From: Notamacropus eugenii
Lineage: Eukaryota; Chordata; Mammalia; Diprotodontia; Macropodidae
Direction of reading: 5' to 3'
DNA length: 64,000 nucleotides
Assembly (NCBI RefSeq): GCF_028372415.1
Contig: NC_092874.1
Coordinates: forward strand, 335,624,651 to 335,688,650
Below, in pieces: positions 51,561 to 63,423 of this stretch. The notes beneath the pieces were generated by a model. That model saw nothing but the letters and a program-made list of their open reading frames with translations. It ran no database searches and had not been told where the DNA came from. Each line of letters opens with the position of its first letter. Position 1 is the first letter of the stretch. Position numbers and translations under genes: made by a program.

Positions 51561-52884
51561 AGAAATTGACTTTGATTTAAGTGAGGGAGGGCTGTCACCA
51601 GCCTCACTTTCTCCTCCAGAGCCACCTGGGTCCAGTGACCAGATATGGATGATGACACCTGGAGATGGCCCGGGATGCAGTGTGAGACCTTGGCCCTTTC
51701 AAGCTGAAAGCTGCCTGGTTAACTTGGGGTTTACTGGCTAAATTTGTTTCTCAAAGACCAAGCCTTCAACCCAATTCACTCCGCATGTCATGGATTGGAC
51801 CACAACAGGTCCCTTGCCCAACCACTTCATGCCTGTTTTTTGGGCCCCTCTGGCTCAGAAAGAATGTAAACAGTAATGGCCAGCACCCCTGAGGGTCTTC
51901 CTCTCCTAGTCTTATTTATTTTTTTTTAATTAAAGGGGCCATCCTTTGACTCACTTCTTAAAGAGGCCTATTCCCTGGATGGGCATTACCTCACTCCTGA
52001 GAGGGCATAAATAGTAGGAAAAGTCCAGAGTCAGAAGGAGAGCCTGGGGGAGGACTGAAGACATGACTGGCTTGGACACTCTCCGTAAAATGGGGATTCT
52101 GCAAGAAATCAGAAATCAAAGGAAAGGGCTGAAGAGTAGGAATGTACTTCCAGTGTGAGAAGTCCAGAGGTAGAGTGCATTTCCAGGGAGTAGAGGCTCC
52201 TATGGCTTGGAAGAGGAAGTCTTTAATCAGGAGCGTAGCCTAGAGAGGAATGAAGGGGTGGGAGGCTGGTGACTTGAGTTCTCTACTTAGTGTGAGACCT
52301 TGGACGAGTCACTTTTATCCTTTAAATGAAGAGGTTTGTTGGTTATCTCTAAGTAGCTTATTCTGGAGTTGGTGCAATAATCTGCATTCCTTCCAGTTTA
52401 ATTACTTAACCCAAACTGATTTTGTGTCACCCTTTCTTTGTTGTGGGGAGGAGAAGGGGTGTGAGAGGTGAAGAATGCGGTCATTGGTGGTAGGCTGGGG
52501 GAGCAGTGTAAGAATCTGACCTGGGCTGCTGGATGACCACATGGATTCCTGGGATGGGCTGTTTCCTGTAGCTTCACAGGAGTGAGTCTCTTGGGCCTTC
52601 TGAGAAGCTGGGTGGGTTTAGTCTAGTGATAATTGTAATAGGGAAGGCTGTTCGAGCCATGCTGTAGGCCTTGAACAGATGCTTGGACTGGTCATCTGTG
52701 TTGTTTGTAGAAGGAAATCTACCCTAGCCTCAAAGAAGCCCCACCCTTCAGCGTGATTTGGCCTCTATAATCATGATGCATTCAATATGACCTCTAAGTT
52801 GGACTTAGGACGAGTGTTGCCTTCAACTTGGATGGACTCCCTCCCCTTAGTCCTTCTGGTCTTGGCAGCGCAGGACAGTGAAAA
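51561..52884. other. Intron 2, unassigned segment
   Basis: About 1.3 kb. A partial MIR-like core at 52285-52325 ('gtgagaccttggacgagtca') is the only repeat sign. The rest was not recognised. Confidence 0.4.
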
Positions 52885-53060
52885 GAGGGCTGGAATATAA
52901 GTTAGAGAACCAGGGTTTGAATCCTAACTGTGATTTCCTATTTGTGTGACCCTGGGCAAATCACTTAACATCACTGTCTCTATTTCTGAATCTTTAAAAT
53001 AAGGGAGTTGTACTAGGTGATGTCTAAGATCCTTTGCAGCTTTCAATCTATGCTGATCAA
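52885..53060 (+). mobile_element. MIR-like SINE
   Basis: 'tttgtgtgaccctgggcaaa', 'tcacttaacatcactgtctc' and 'tgatgtctaagatcctttgc'. Confidence 0.82.
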
Positions 53061-53377
53061 TATTCCATGATTCCCCCTGGGAAAAGATCTGAGAAACTTT
53101 AACTGAATGTTGATTTTGGGATTCCAACCCTTGGCTGAGAGATTCCAGTAGCTATCCTTAGCTTGATGGGAAGCCCTGTTTCCTTAGCTTGGGGAATTAC
53201 CAGTTTACTCTCCCTAGAAAGTTGTTTGAGATGATTGGGCTCTGTAAAAACTTCTTAACTAATCAGTACTCACAACTTAAGTAGTTGTAAGAACTAGCTT
53301 TTCCAATTCAGTGCAGTGAACATGGAGTTTAGCTGAGATTGGTAGAGATGAGTTCCCTGGAACTCTAAGGATGTTAT

Positions 53378-53615
53378 TGAGTCATTTTTGGTTGTCTAAC
53401 TCTTTGTGACCCCATTTGGGGTTTTCTGGGCAAAGATACCGGAGTGGTTTGCCATTTTCTTCTCTAGCTCATTTTACAGATGAGGAAACTGGGGCAAACA
53501 GGGTTAAGTGACTTGCCCAGCTAGTAAGTGTCTAAGGCTGGATTTGAACTTAGGAAGATGATTTTTCCTGATTCCAGTCCCGATACTTCATCCACTTCAG
53601 CTCCTCTCATGACAT
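53378..53615 (-). mobile_element. Marsupial long SINE
   Basis: 'gtgaccccatttggggtttt', 'gatgaggaaactggggcaaa' and 'gttaagtgacttgcccagct', ending at the tRNA head near 'catccacttcagctcc'. Confidence 0.93.
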
Positions 53616-53659
53616 TGGGGAAACAGAATTTTTGATACCATTTGGGTTAAATGACCAAC

Positions 53660-54330
53660 TTTAACTCAACAATTTGGCATGTCTGATGTGTCTTCTGTGC
53701 CATGCTCTGGGGCAAAGAGTGAGACACAGCTCTCAAGGAGTTAGCACCCCAACCTCCTGGGGAGACAGATTGCACATGTGTGACATGTGTGAAAGAGTTA
53801 CCAAACTGAAGTGTATGATTAATTGTTGGTTGTGTGTTTCAGACTATAAGTGCTATCCAAGTTCCAGGGAGACAGAGGATTTATATGGCTTTGGGGAAAT
53901 CTAGGAAGGCTTTCTGGAGGAGATCAGGAAGACTGAAGAGTTTAAATACTTAGCCCTCTAGGAGGGGATGGAGAAGGAAAAAGGGCAAATACATGGAGGT
54001 AGGATTGTATGTGATGTATTTGGGGAGCAGAGATGAGTCTGGTGTGTTGGGGAAGATGCTGCCAGAACTATGATGAAATCTCTAGCCTGCTATCTTAAGA
54101 ATACATGTGAGATGAACTTGGGGTTTGGTCCTCAGCTTTGGGGATCTTTGGCCAGCTTTGGGTCTGGGTTCTTGAGAGTCATTAAGAGCCAAGGTAGCAC
54201 CTGTTACGCTTTGGAAATGGTCGTCAGACTCAGCTGGACTGGGAGACTGATGGTGGTGAATACAAGAGAGATAGTGGCTTTACAGATGAGCTTGCTTTCA
54301 TTGTGCAGTGAAGTCACTATGGCGTTGCAT
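53660..54330 (-). mobile_element. CR1-clade LINE relic
   Basis: 'tctcaaggagttagcacccc', 'ggaaggctttctggaggaga' and 'gttcttgagagtcattaaga' are strongly decayed antisense blocks. The limits are uncertain. Confidence 0.5.
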
Positions 54331-54589
54331 GTAAATTAAGTCCTCTTTCAATTCAAATGACTCCCACAGGGAATCATTTTGTAAGGTGAAGAAGCAGTCC
54401 TTAATTTATTCCCTGTGTCAAACAGGATTTTTACATGCTGGGTATGAGGCCTTTGAGGAAATCTGTGCCTGGCAGGAAAGGTAGTAACTGGGCTTCTGGC
54501 TCCTGTTAGTCTTGGGTTGTTCCAGCTAGAGAGGACTAGACTCTCAGAATTGGCAAGGTCCTTCCTTAAAGATGTTTTAAGAGAGGGAA

Positions 54590-54700
54590 GAATGCTGGTT
54601 TTGGAGTCAGAGAATCTGGATGTGAATGCTATCTCTGGTACTTCCTACCTGCCTAGTAGGATAGTGGTATTTGTAATATAGAAATAAAGCTGAGTTATAA
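54590..54700 (+). mobile_element. MIR-like SINE fragment
   Basis: 'ttttggagtcagagaatctg' and 'gctatctctggtacttccta'. Confidence 0.55.
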
Positions 54701-54849
54701 GCGCCATTTGGGGCTCCTTAGAGATGGGTGCTCTATTTAGTGAGTTGGATCCGAGGAAGAAATCTACTTTGCCCTCAAGGGAGCCCCACCCTTCAGGATA
54801 ATTTAGAGTCTATCGATTCCACGGAAATAATTTGAATAGAGAAGATGGT

Positions 54850-55085
54850 AGGATCAGATGCTGGGCCTGGAGTGAGACCTGCAAGTTCAAATCTAGCCTC
54901 AGACACTGTCTTGACTTTGTGACCCTGGGCAAGTCACTTAACCATCTGCCTCCTTTTCTTCAGCTGTGAAATGGGGATAACAGTAGAACCTTCCTCACAG
55001 GATTATGAAGTAGAACCAAATAAGATATCTGTAAAGCACTTAGCACAATGCTTGGCATATGGTGGGCAATTAATAAATCTTGTTT
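54850..55085 (+). mobile_element. CORE-SINE (MIR-like)
   Basis: 'gcaagttcaaatctagcctc', 'gaccctgggcaagtcactta', 'gaagcac'-type core and 'gtaaagcacttagcacaatg', ending 'gcaattaataaat'. Confidence 0.88.
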
Positions 55086-55317
55086 CCTTTCCTTGTTCCT
55101 ATTCCCCCACCCCACTTCTTTGGAGTCACCACTGCAGTTTCTGGTCAAGATTGGCATCTTTACAACCCAGGAAGGACCCACAGTGAATAGGAGGAAACAG
55201 CTTCATTCCTTCTTATCTTCTCTGCCCCTGAGGATGGGAGAGGGTATTGATCCCCCACAGCCTTTCCTCATACTCTAGCTACGGGGTGGGGAGAAGGTGT
55301 CTGTGACGCTGGAAACA
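55086..55317. other. Intron 2, unassigned segment
   Basis: No feature recognised. Confidence 0.4.
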
Positions 55318-55450
55318 CAAAAACAAAAACAAACTAACTTCTAACTGAAAGTTAGCATTTCCTTAATAGCCTTATTCTGAGAAGGGGTCCATAGGCTTTA
55401 GCAGACTTGTAAGGAGTCTATGACGCACAAAGAAAAGGTTAAGAAGTCTC
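55318..55450 (+). mobile_element. hAT-like fossil ('gagaaggggtcc' family), 3' part
   Basis: 'cttctaactgaaagttagca', 'attctgagaaggggtccata' and 'aaaggttaagaagtctc' share a block with 62425-62641. The terminus is hAT-like. Confidence 0.7.
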
Positions 55451-55724
55451 AGCCTCTCCTCCAGCCAGATCTTGCCTTTCTCTGTCCCAGCCAAGATGTT
55501 AGACTGCATTCCCAGTGGGTGAGAAAGGCAGAAGTGGTTCAGCCAGCTGCCTAGAACTGAGCCCTATCGCAAAAATTCTTCCCTTGGGGTTTCTTAAGAA
55601 CCCTGGATCCATTGCAGGGAAAATCCAGCAAGCAGCTTTAGAGTCCTATCTCCTGCATTTTCAGTAAGGAGAGGAAGCTGTGGTTTCTCCCTTTTTCCCT
55701 GACTCTAAGGATTCTGTCAGTCAC

Positions 55725-56130
55725 TCAACAGATCAGTCAGTGCTGAATGCCTCCTGTGTGCCTAGCCCTGTGTGAGCCCTTTGAGGGAGTCAACAGGAGG
55801 AGGAGGAGATGGAGACAAATAGAGCAGCAAGACTGATCCACAGAGAGCTCCATGACACAGGATATGACTAAGTGCTAATGCGTGTGGCATGGAAAATGAG
55901 AGCTGTGGGGATTCTGAATAAGAGAGGGATCGTGATGAGAGAGAGAGGCTCCTGAGTCCTGGTAGGGTCTGAGTTGGACCTTGAAGAATGGGAATGATTG
56001 GTATAATGGGTGGGGAGTGGAGGATATTCCAATCTTGTGTTCAAAAGTATGGAAGCTAGAAGAGGCAAGAATGTGTCCATGGGTATGTATGGAAGGAAGA
56101 GACTGGAACCCTGGCTTGCTCAAGGAGTTG
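55725..56130 (-). mobile_element. CR1-clade LINE 3' half relic
   Basis: 'gtcagtgctgaatgcctcct', 'gtgtgcctagccctgtgtga' and 'gagttggaccttgaagaatg', followed by 'gtggaggatattccaatctt'. Confidence 0.65.
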
Positions 56131-56286
56131 TGAGGACAAAACGTGTATACAGAAAGCTTTAGAAAGAATTACCAAGTTCAGAGAAGGGTGAGATCGATGG
56201 ATCGGGACAGTGCTTTTGCAGAAGAACAGAAAAGTGATTCTGAGGCATTTGAGTTATATTCATTGCCCTTCCCCCCCCTCCCCCTC

Positions 56287-56550
56287 CAGCTGGGTGGTGC
56301 AGAAGATAGAATGCTAGACGTGGAGTCAGGACAACCTGAAATCAAATGTGGCCTCAGATACTTCCTAGCTGTGTGACCCTGGGTCCATCATTAATATCAG
56401 TGCCTGGCTGCCTGCCTGCCTCAGTTTCTTTCAGAAAAGATGATAATAATAATAGCACCTACAGTTGTTGTGAGACTTAAATGAGGTAGTATTTGTAAGG
56501 CACTTAGCACAGTGCCCAGAACATAGTAGGCGCTTAATAAATGTTTGTTC
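56287..56550 (+). mobile_element. Marsupial tRNA-headed CORE-SINE
   Basis: Head 'agctgggtggtgcagaagat', then 'gcctcagatacttcctagct', 'gtgtgaccctgggtccatca', 'aggcacttagcacagtgccc' and 'cgcttaataaatgtttgttc'. Confidence 0.88.
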
Positions 56551-56609
56551 TCTCCCTCTGCAACTCCCTCTCTCAGAGGATAAATAACTGCTTTCTCCTC
56601 TTGCGTGGA

Positions 56610-56775
56610 CACAAATCACTTACCCTCTTTGTGCCTCCGTTTTCTTATCTGTAAAATGGGGATAATAATAGCACCTACATCCCCGGGGTTGTTGTGAGGG
56701 TCTAATGAGTGAATACATGTAAAGTGTTTTTGCAAACTCTAAAGAGTGACATAAATGCTAGTTATTTATCATTAT
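56610..56775 (+). mobile_element. MIR-like SINE
   Basis: 'aaatcacttaccctctttgt', 'cttatctgtaaaatggggat' and 'aataatagcacctacatccc', ending 'cataaatgctagttattt'. Confidence 0.85.
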
Positions 56776-57708
56776 TATCCTTACTGTTATACTTGCCCAC
56801 GGTTATACTGGCAGTCACTGAGATGATGTGGACATAGCCTCTTGCAGTCTTTAATGTGTAAGTGCTGCTTACTGCTGTTGCTGTGTTACGCAGAACAAGT
56901 TTTCTCCCTCTCCCCTTCAGGTTTTTGAAGATCATGCTCCTGTTCCTTCCCAGGGCTTTGTCTTCTAGGTCCCCTCAGCATCCTGGACCCTCCCTTGTCT
57001 CTCAGGGACTCTCTTAAAACCTGGTGTCCATCGGGACAAATGTCTAGAAGTTACAGGGAAACAGCACAGGAGTTAGAGCTGAATTTGAAGCATCTGTTTC
57101 CTCCCTCTAGTTACAGGAACCTGGTAACTCACATGTGTGGTCCAAGTGGAGGAGAACAGAGCAGGGCGATCTCTTTCCTCTCTGTGGTCTGGGCACTGTG
57201 CAGATTCATGCAGCCTCAAATTGTTGGAATGGTCAGGGGCTGGGGGATGGGGAGAATTTGGTGGGAGGGGGAGGAGGATGTTCTCTTCCACTTCTACTGA
57301 CTGACCTCACTGACAGAAGCTTTTCCTGGATCAGGGATGGGGAGGAGAGAGAAAGAGGGAGAGTTTTTTAGCTGAAGAGGATGTGGATGGCAGGATTTGT
57401 ACCTGGGCTCCTCTCTATTCAGTATTTGTCACACCCCTAAAGATTCAGGCAGGTTCTGGCACTTGGGTTTTTGCTCCTAGGCTCAAGGAGCATTCCCTTT
57501 CTCACTACCAGTGGGACTGATCAAGGACATAACACTTCCTTTCTCTGAATTGCCCTTAAGTGAACCCAGGCTATTCTTTGCCAGCCTCTAAAAAGACCAA
57601 GGGCATCTGATCATTGTTGGGGCAACTTGGCAGAAGCAGATAGCTAGTGGATGCCTGGATGGAAGAGTTATCCTGTGATATCTTATGATTGACAGAAACT
57701 TACAGATC
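56776..57708. other. Intron 2, unassigned segment
   Basis: About 930 bp. The open frames near 56995-57371 are overlapping on both strands and unsupported. Confidence 0.4.
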
Positions 57709-58035
57709 CAGTGGTTCTTAAACTACTTAGTTTCAGGACCCTTTGACACTCTTAAAAATTATTGAGGAACCGTCGCCTCTGCCCCTTGCAAAGACATTTT
57801 GTTTATGTGGGTTATTATCTATTAGTATGTTCAATGATTCAGTCATGTCTGACTTTTCATGACTCTGTGGACCATACTGTCCATGGGGTTTTCTCGGCAA
57901 AGATGCTGGAGTGGTTTGCCATTTCCTTCTCCACTATCAAGATTTACTGTATTAGAAATTGAAACATCTTATTGTTATGAAGATAGTTTCAACCTCATGG
58001 ACCCCCTGAAAAGGATCCTCAGACCACACTTGGAC
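57709..58035 (-). mobile_element. hAT-type DNA transposon end, split by a SINE
   Basis: 'cagtggttcttaaactactt', 'cactcttaaaaattattgag' and 'tttatgtgggttattatcta' are the complement of the 3' end of the element at 30078-30440. After the SINE it resumes 'ttactgtattagaaattgaa'. Confidence 0.82.
57832..57934 (-). mobile_element. Marsupial long SINE tail fragment
   Basis: 'gattcagtcatgtctgactt', 'catggggttttctcggcaaa' and 'gctggagtggtttgccattt'. Only the tail part of the SINE is present. Confidence 0.88.
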
Positions 58036-58039
58036 TCTA

Positions 58040-58175
58040 GTCTAACTGCTTTAGATGCTTTAGTCCGTTTTATAGAGGAGAAAACTGAGAGGGGAAATGA
58101 TTTGCCCAAGGTCACACAGTGAGTGAATGGTAGAAGATTAAAACTCAGGTTTCTTTTTACTCTGCCATACTACTT
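58040..58175 (-). mobile_element. MIR-like SINE
   Basis: 'gatttgcccaaggtcacaca' and 'agtgagtgaatggtagaaga'. Confidence 0.75.
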
Positions 58176-58263
58176 TGGGCCAATCACTTAATGAGTTCTT
58201 GGGCCCTCGTTTCCTCAGCTATAACAATAATCTCCCACATGTGTTTAGCTCTGTTCAATTTTC

Positions 58264-59556
58264 TTTTTTTTTAATTAATTTATTTTTCATTTTCAACATT
58301 CAGTTCCACAAGCTTTTGAGTTTTAATTTTTCTCTGCCTCCTTCCTCTTCCCCTCCCCACGATGGCATGCAATCTGATATAGACTCTGCACCTACATTTA
58401 TATTAAACATATTTTCACATTAGTCATGTTGTACAGAAGAATTAGAACCAAAGAGAGAAGGAACAAAACAGAAAAAGAGAGAGCAAAGAGTCTGTCTTCA
58501 GACTCCATAGTTCTTTCTCTGGATGTGGGTAGCATCTTCCATCATGGGCCCTTTAGAGTTGTCTTAGACCCTTGCGTTGCTGAGAAGAGCCGAGTCTAAC
58601 AAGGCTGGTCATTTCACAGTGTGGCTGTTACTGTTGCAATGTTCTCCTGCTTCAGCTCACCTCACTCAACGTTAGTTAATATACATCTTTCCAGGTTTTT
58701 CTGAAGTCCACCTATTATCATTTCTTTAGCACAATAGTATTCCATTATATTCATATACCACAACTTGTTCAGCCACTCCCCACCAACTTCCAGTTCTTTG
58801 CCACCACAAAAAGAGCTGCTATGAATATTTTTGTACACATGTGTCCTTTTCCCATTTTTATGATCTCTTGGGATATAGACCTAGAAGTGGTATTGCTGGG
58901 TCAAAGGGTGGGCACATTTTTATAGTTCTTTGGGCATAGTTCCAAATTGCTCTCCAGAATGGCTGGATCAGTTCTCAACTCTACCAACAATGCATTAGTG
59001 TTCCAATTTTCCCACATCTTCTCCAGCATCTATAATCTTCCTGTTTTATCATGTTAGCCAATCTGATAGATGTGGTATGGTACCTAAGAGTTGTTTTGAT
59101 TTGCATTTCTCTAATCAATAGTAATTTAAAGCATTTTTATATGACTATAGATAGCTTTAATTTCTTCCTCTGAAAATTGCCTATTCGTATTTTTTGATCA
59201 TTTATCAATAGAGAATGACTTGTATCCTTATAAATTTGACTCAGTTCTCTATATGTTTTAGAAATGAGACCTTTAAATGAGGCCTAGTTGTAAAAACTCT
59301 TTCTCAGTTTTCTGCTTCTTTCCTAATCACGATTGCATTGGCTTTGTTTGTACAAAAACTTTTCAATTTAATGTAATCAAAATTATCCATTTTGCATTTC
59401 ATAATGTTCTCTGTCTCTTGTTTGATCATAAATTCTTCCATTCTCCATAAATCTGACAGGTAAACTATTCCTTGCTCTACTAGTTTGCTCATAGTATCAG
59501 CTTTTATATCTAAATCCCCCCTAAATAACCCATTTTGACTTTATTTAGGTATATAG
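58264..59556 (-). mobile_element. 5'-truncated L1 LINE, second copy
   Basis: Poly(T) at 58264-58272 marks its 3' end in antisense. A C/T-rich 3' UTR follows, then ORF2 C-terminal sequence. The minus-strand frame 59304-59492 reads like the L1 at 18562-18906 ('VYLSDLWRMEEFMIKQETEN', 'NFDYIKLK'). Stops and frameshifts make it inactive. Flanks TCTGTTCAATTTTC (58250-58263) and TCTCTTCAGTTTTC (59557-59570) are a probable 14-bp duplication with two mismatches. Confidence 0.92.
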
Positions 59557-59570
59557 TCTCTTCAGTTTTC

Positions 59571-59765
59571 AAAGCACTTTCACATTTGTCATCTCATTGG
59601 ATTGTCACAAATAGTTCTGCCTGAGAGACAGGACAGAGATTAATATACCCATTTTACAGATCAGCAGGATGAGACCCAGAGAAGTAAAGGTCACACATTG
59701 AGTTTGTGACCCACCTAGCACTTGTGTTTAGGCATTCTGACTCCCACTCTGAACCACAGTTCCTT
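59571..59765 (-). mobile_element. MIR-like SINE
   Basis: 'aaagcactttcacatttgtc', 'atctcattggattgtcacaa' and 'cccattttacagatcagcag'. Confidence 0.78.
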
Positions 59766-60785
59766 ATATGGTGGGAATCCTGGCAATGACAAAGTCTAAA
59801 AAAGTCACAACACACATTGCTTGTCATTGATGAGATGGCAAGATGGAGGGCCACATATTAGGTGTGTCTGGTGACTGCCAGGGCTGAAAGTCTGTAATAC
59901 CCCTTTGTTCACATGGGCACTTCCAGTCTGGCAAACCCGATAGCCAACTTTGAATTTAATTTATTCTTTCTTTTCTGTAAGACAATAGGACATCCCTGGT
60001 AATTTAGTTGTCTTTCCTAATTAAGGGTGGTATTAAAATAATCTCTCGTTACTCCGGAGGTTTCCATTGGAGCCTCTGTACTAGTTTCCTGGCGATCCCT
60101 ATAGACTCCCTCTGACATAAGAGATTTTGAAGTGGGTGGTGGAATCTTTTTCTGAGGCTTGGGCCATGAGATTCTGAGTATTCTCTGGCTCTCTAGACTG
60201 TCAGAAGGGTGTCAGAGGGGGAGAAGTAAGTGGAAAACGGGATACAGGATATCTTCTAGCTGATTCTGGATACTAATTTGGATCTGTGGGCCTGGTTCTC
60301 AAGTAGAATGCAGCTGAGGAAGGGTGAGAAGAGATGGGTTTCTCATGCCTAATTTGCAAATCTGAATCCCAGTGCCCTATTTCTGTTTTGTGCCCACTGC
60401 CCCATTGTAATTTTCTCTTGAGTGATTCCTTTAGAGAAGGAGAGATGTCTAGGTGCCTTGCTGGGGGCCTGGGGCAGGGGTTGGAGGTGAGGGAAGCAGG
60501 GCTTGGTAGGGGGTGCCTGAGACTGGATTTGTGAATCCAGCTTTCCAGGGAAATGGACCAGACTAAGGATCCATGTCACTTTGTGGGTGTTGTAATCAAG
60601 GTGAAATAAGTCTAACATCCTTAAGCCCTGGTGCTTTCCGAAACACAGTGAGATCCATTTTCTCATTTAGCTTTCACAGAGGCCCTGTAAGGGAGATAGT
60701 AAAAGGAATCGTTTACCACCTTACTTTCATCAGACTTCCTCTGCACTGTACTGAAAGCACACTGGGGACAGGGACCTAGCAGAGC
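59766..60785. other. Intron 2, unassigned segment
   Basis: About 1.0 kb with few repeats. A short MIR-like piece may lie near 60630-60690. Confidence 0.4.
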
Positions 60786-61165
60786 TGAGCTCTTTTTTTT
60801 TTTTTAACATTTTAATTTGTTATGTATAGCATTGTTTTCTTTTTAAATTTTTAATTCCAAATTCTCTCCCTCCTTTCTACCCCCTACCACATCCATTGAG
60901 AAAGCATGCAATATCAGTTATACACTAGAAATCATGCAAAACATTTTCGTATTAGCCAATTTCTTTTTTTTTAAGTAATGAAAGTGAGAAAGTGATTCTT
61001 CACTTTTCACTCTGGCTGTATCGGTTCTCCCTCTCTGGAAGTGGTTAGCATTTTGACATCATGAGTCCTTAGGGACTGTCTTGGATCATCGTATAGATCC
61101 GGAGCAGCCAAGTCTTTCACAGTTGATCACCATTACAATGTGTGTGTTCCTGTTCACAGTGGAGA
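60786..61165 (-). mobile_element. L1-type 3' UTR fragment
   Basis: It starts with poly(T) (60792-60805), then 'tccattgagaaagcatgcaa', 'tctctggaagtggttagcat' and 'catcatgagtccttagggac'. The layout parallels 58264-58600 ('tctctggatgtgggtagcat'), so it is a related but distinct LINE 3' end. Confidence 0.72.
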
Positions 61166-61315
61166 TCTGAGTTCTAATCTCAGCTCTGCCTCTGACTTAC
61201 TACATGACCTAGCAGAAGTCATTTCTCTTCCCAAGGCTTTCATTTCTTCATTTATAAAATAAGGGGGTGAAGTAGAGTTGAACTAAGTGACCTCTAAGAT
61301 CCCATTTAACTTGCC
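61166..61315 (+). mobile_element. MIR-like SINE
   Basis: 'gagttctaatctcagctctg', 'cctctgacttactacatgac' and 'tgacctctaagatcccattt'. Confidence 0.8.
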
Positions 61316-61914
61316 ATGTTTGATTCCTTGGTTTTGTTCACCCCATTTGAGTGAGAACCAGAGGTTATAATGATTTTCCCAAGTTTCTTTTGGAAGCTGG
61401 CAAATCCTGGATAAGAACTTGGGTCTTCTCTCTCCCAGTTCAATGATCTTGCTTCTCCCCTGATCAGTGATTGAACTGTGGTCCTAACCAGCAAGGAAAA
61501 CATTTAAATATGAAAACCTACAGGTACATAGTAGGCAAGGCACCCTGCTTGACCAGGTAATTGTGAGAATCGAACAAGATAGTGTGTGAAGTACTTTGTA
61601 AAACTTTCTAAAAGTGCTCCCTGTTGTGTTTTAAAAAAAATTATTGATGCATTTATTTCTTTTGTTGATGACTTTCTAAACCACATTAATTTCTGAACAT
61701 GCCTCCCCTCTCTGACCCAGTGACCTTGTTAACAATGGTAAATAAAAGAAAGGAAAGCCAGTTTAGCAAAACTAATATTCCATATCCAAAGTCTTCTACC
61801 TCTTCACTGACAAAGGGGAGCTGCACTTTCTCAACCTTTCCCTGAGGTCGAGCTTGATTGTTAGCATATGCAGTCATCTAGCAGAATAGAGCCTGCAAAT
61901 CTGAAGCAACATGG
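61316..61914. other. Intron 2, unassigned segment
   Basis: A MIR-like core remnant near 61490-61620 ('gtgtgaagtactttgtaaaa'). The remainder was not recognised. Confidence 0.4.
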
Positions 61915-62037
61915 TGTCTTGCAACAAGCCCAGAATTTGGTGCCCAAGGACCTGAGTTCTAATTCCACATCCTTGCAACCTTGTACAAGTCAGGGTCCTA
62001 GTTTTCTCAATTATAAATGAGGGAGATTTCTTCAGAT
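61915..62037 (+). mobile_element. SINE fragment (MIR-like)
   Basis: 'aaggacctgagttctaattc' and 'cttgtacaagtcagggtcct'. It abuts the MITE that follows. Confidence 0.6.
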
Positions 62038-62250
62038 CAGAGATGTCAAACATGTGTCCCATAGTCCACACCTTGCTTGAATGCAACCCAATCCAGATTA
62101 AAATGTACCTGGGAAGTATTTAACAAAATAAATAAAAAGGTAATAAAACACAGGTAATATTAATATGTGGTTTTTCTTAAGTCAATGTGTTTGCAGTGAT
62201 TTTAGGTATGGTATAGTGACTCTTGTTTCTTTTTGAGTTTGACACAATTG
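62038..62250. mobile_element. hAT-like MITE ('gtgtcaaac' termini)
   Basis: Termini 'cagagatgtcaaac' and 'gagtttgacacaattg' are inverted. The interior 'gggaagtatttaacaaaata' and 'aatattaatatgtggttttt' matches 34822-34994 and 49950-50570. Confidence 0.85.
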
Positions 62251-62424
62251 GTTTAAATGATCTAACTGGTTTAGATTCCTACCTCTAAATATGAGGTCTT
62301 TTGCGTGTCACATTCTATGACACAAAAGTGGCAAAGTGAGGCAGACTCTAGTGCCCTCTCTAGGATAAATACACAACTCTAAAGTAAGGAATCTTGAAGC
62401 TGGTCAGATGCCCAGAAAGCAGGG

Positions 62425-62641
62425 GCACTTAATCAGTGGTCTGTAGATAGATTTCAGGAGATCTATAATCTTCACTGGGGGAAAAAATAGATTTTTTTTT
62501 CCCACTGCCTTCTTTATTTGTTTGTTTCCTTGGCAATCCTCCATATTTTATCTTACGTATTTTAAAATAATATTCTGAGAAGGGGTCCACCAAACTGCCA
62601 AAGGAGTCTGTGACAAAAAATAAAAAGATTAAGAACCCCTA
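62425..62641 (+). mobile_element. hAT-like fossil ('gagaaggggtcc' family), nearly complete
   Basis: The left end 'caggggcacttaatcagtgg' and the right end 'aagattaagaacccct' are inverted copies. It shares 'ttctgagaaggggtcca' and the 'gtctgtgac/gtctatgac' region with 55318-55450. Confidence 0.78.
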
Positions 62642-62652
62642 ACAAGGAGAGA

Positions 62653-62675
62653 CGTGTGTGTGTGTGTGTGTATAC
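62653..62675. repeat. Short (GT)n repeat
   Basis: About 20 bp of GT passing into 'tatacaca'. Confidence 0.9.
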
Positions 62676-63423
62676 ACATCCTCTCCAAATGCCTTCATCC
62701 AACCCTGCCTCCCCTCACATCCCCAACCGATTCCGTTCTCATAGTATTTATACAATGCAGTCCCCAAAGTGGCCTCAGACTTCTCACACCTGCTTCCGCT
62801 GGGCTCTGGCCCATCAGGATCTTAAGAACGGAAAAATTCCAGTCAAGTAGGTTCAGCAGAGGGAACTTAATACCATTTATTTTTCTTAAGCCGAAAGATT
62901 CCAGCTTTCTCTCCCTGGATTCCCACTCCTCCTGTCCACTCCCTATATACAGATCCTTTCTTTGCTGTCAGAGATCCAGGTGGATTGCACTGGGAACTCC
63001 ATGAGGCACAGAGGGTGGGCGGCAGACTGTGGACAGTGTTTGCCTGGGGTTAGGGTTCAGGACTCCCCAAATGGGGGTTGGTATTGAGGAGCAGGGCTAG
63101 GCGTGGTAAGTTGGGGAGTTGAGGAAGGTGGCACCAGTGTGGGCTTTTCAGGGGAGATGGGTACTTAGGTTTCTTTTTGAGGCTAGAGTAGGGGTAAAAC
63201 TTGGTAGCTGAAAAGTCCAAGAGCGGCAGGGAGGCGCCCTGAAAATGCAGTTAGAATAACCTTTCCCTTCCTGAACCTGCCTCCAGGGAAGCAGGGAAGG
63301 GCAACAGCCCTGGGTGGGAGTAATCACCTCCCCATTCTCAAGATAATGTTAAATTGAAGTCAGCCTGATTCTCCAGGTGACTGTAAAAATGAGGGAGAAA
63401 TGCAGAATTTGTTGAGCTCATTT
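62676..63423. other. Intron 2, unassigned segment
   Basis: About 750 bp free of recognised repeats. No LLGL1 exon 3 could be seen. Confidence 0.4.
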
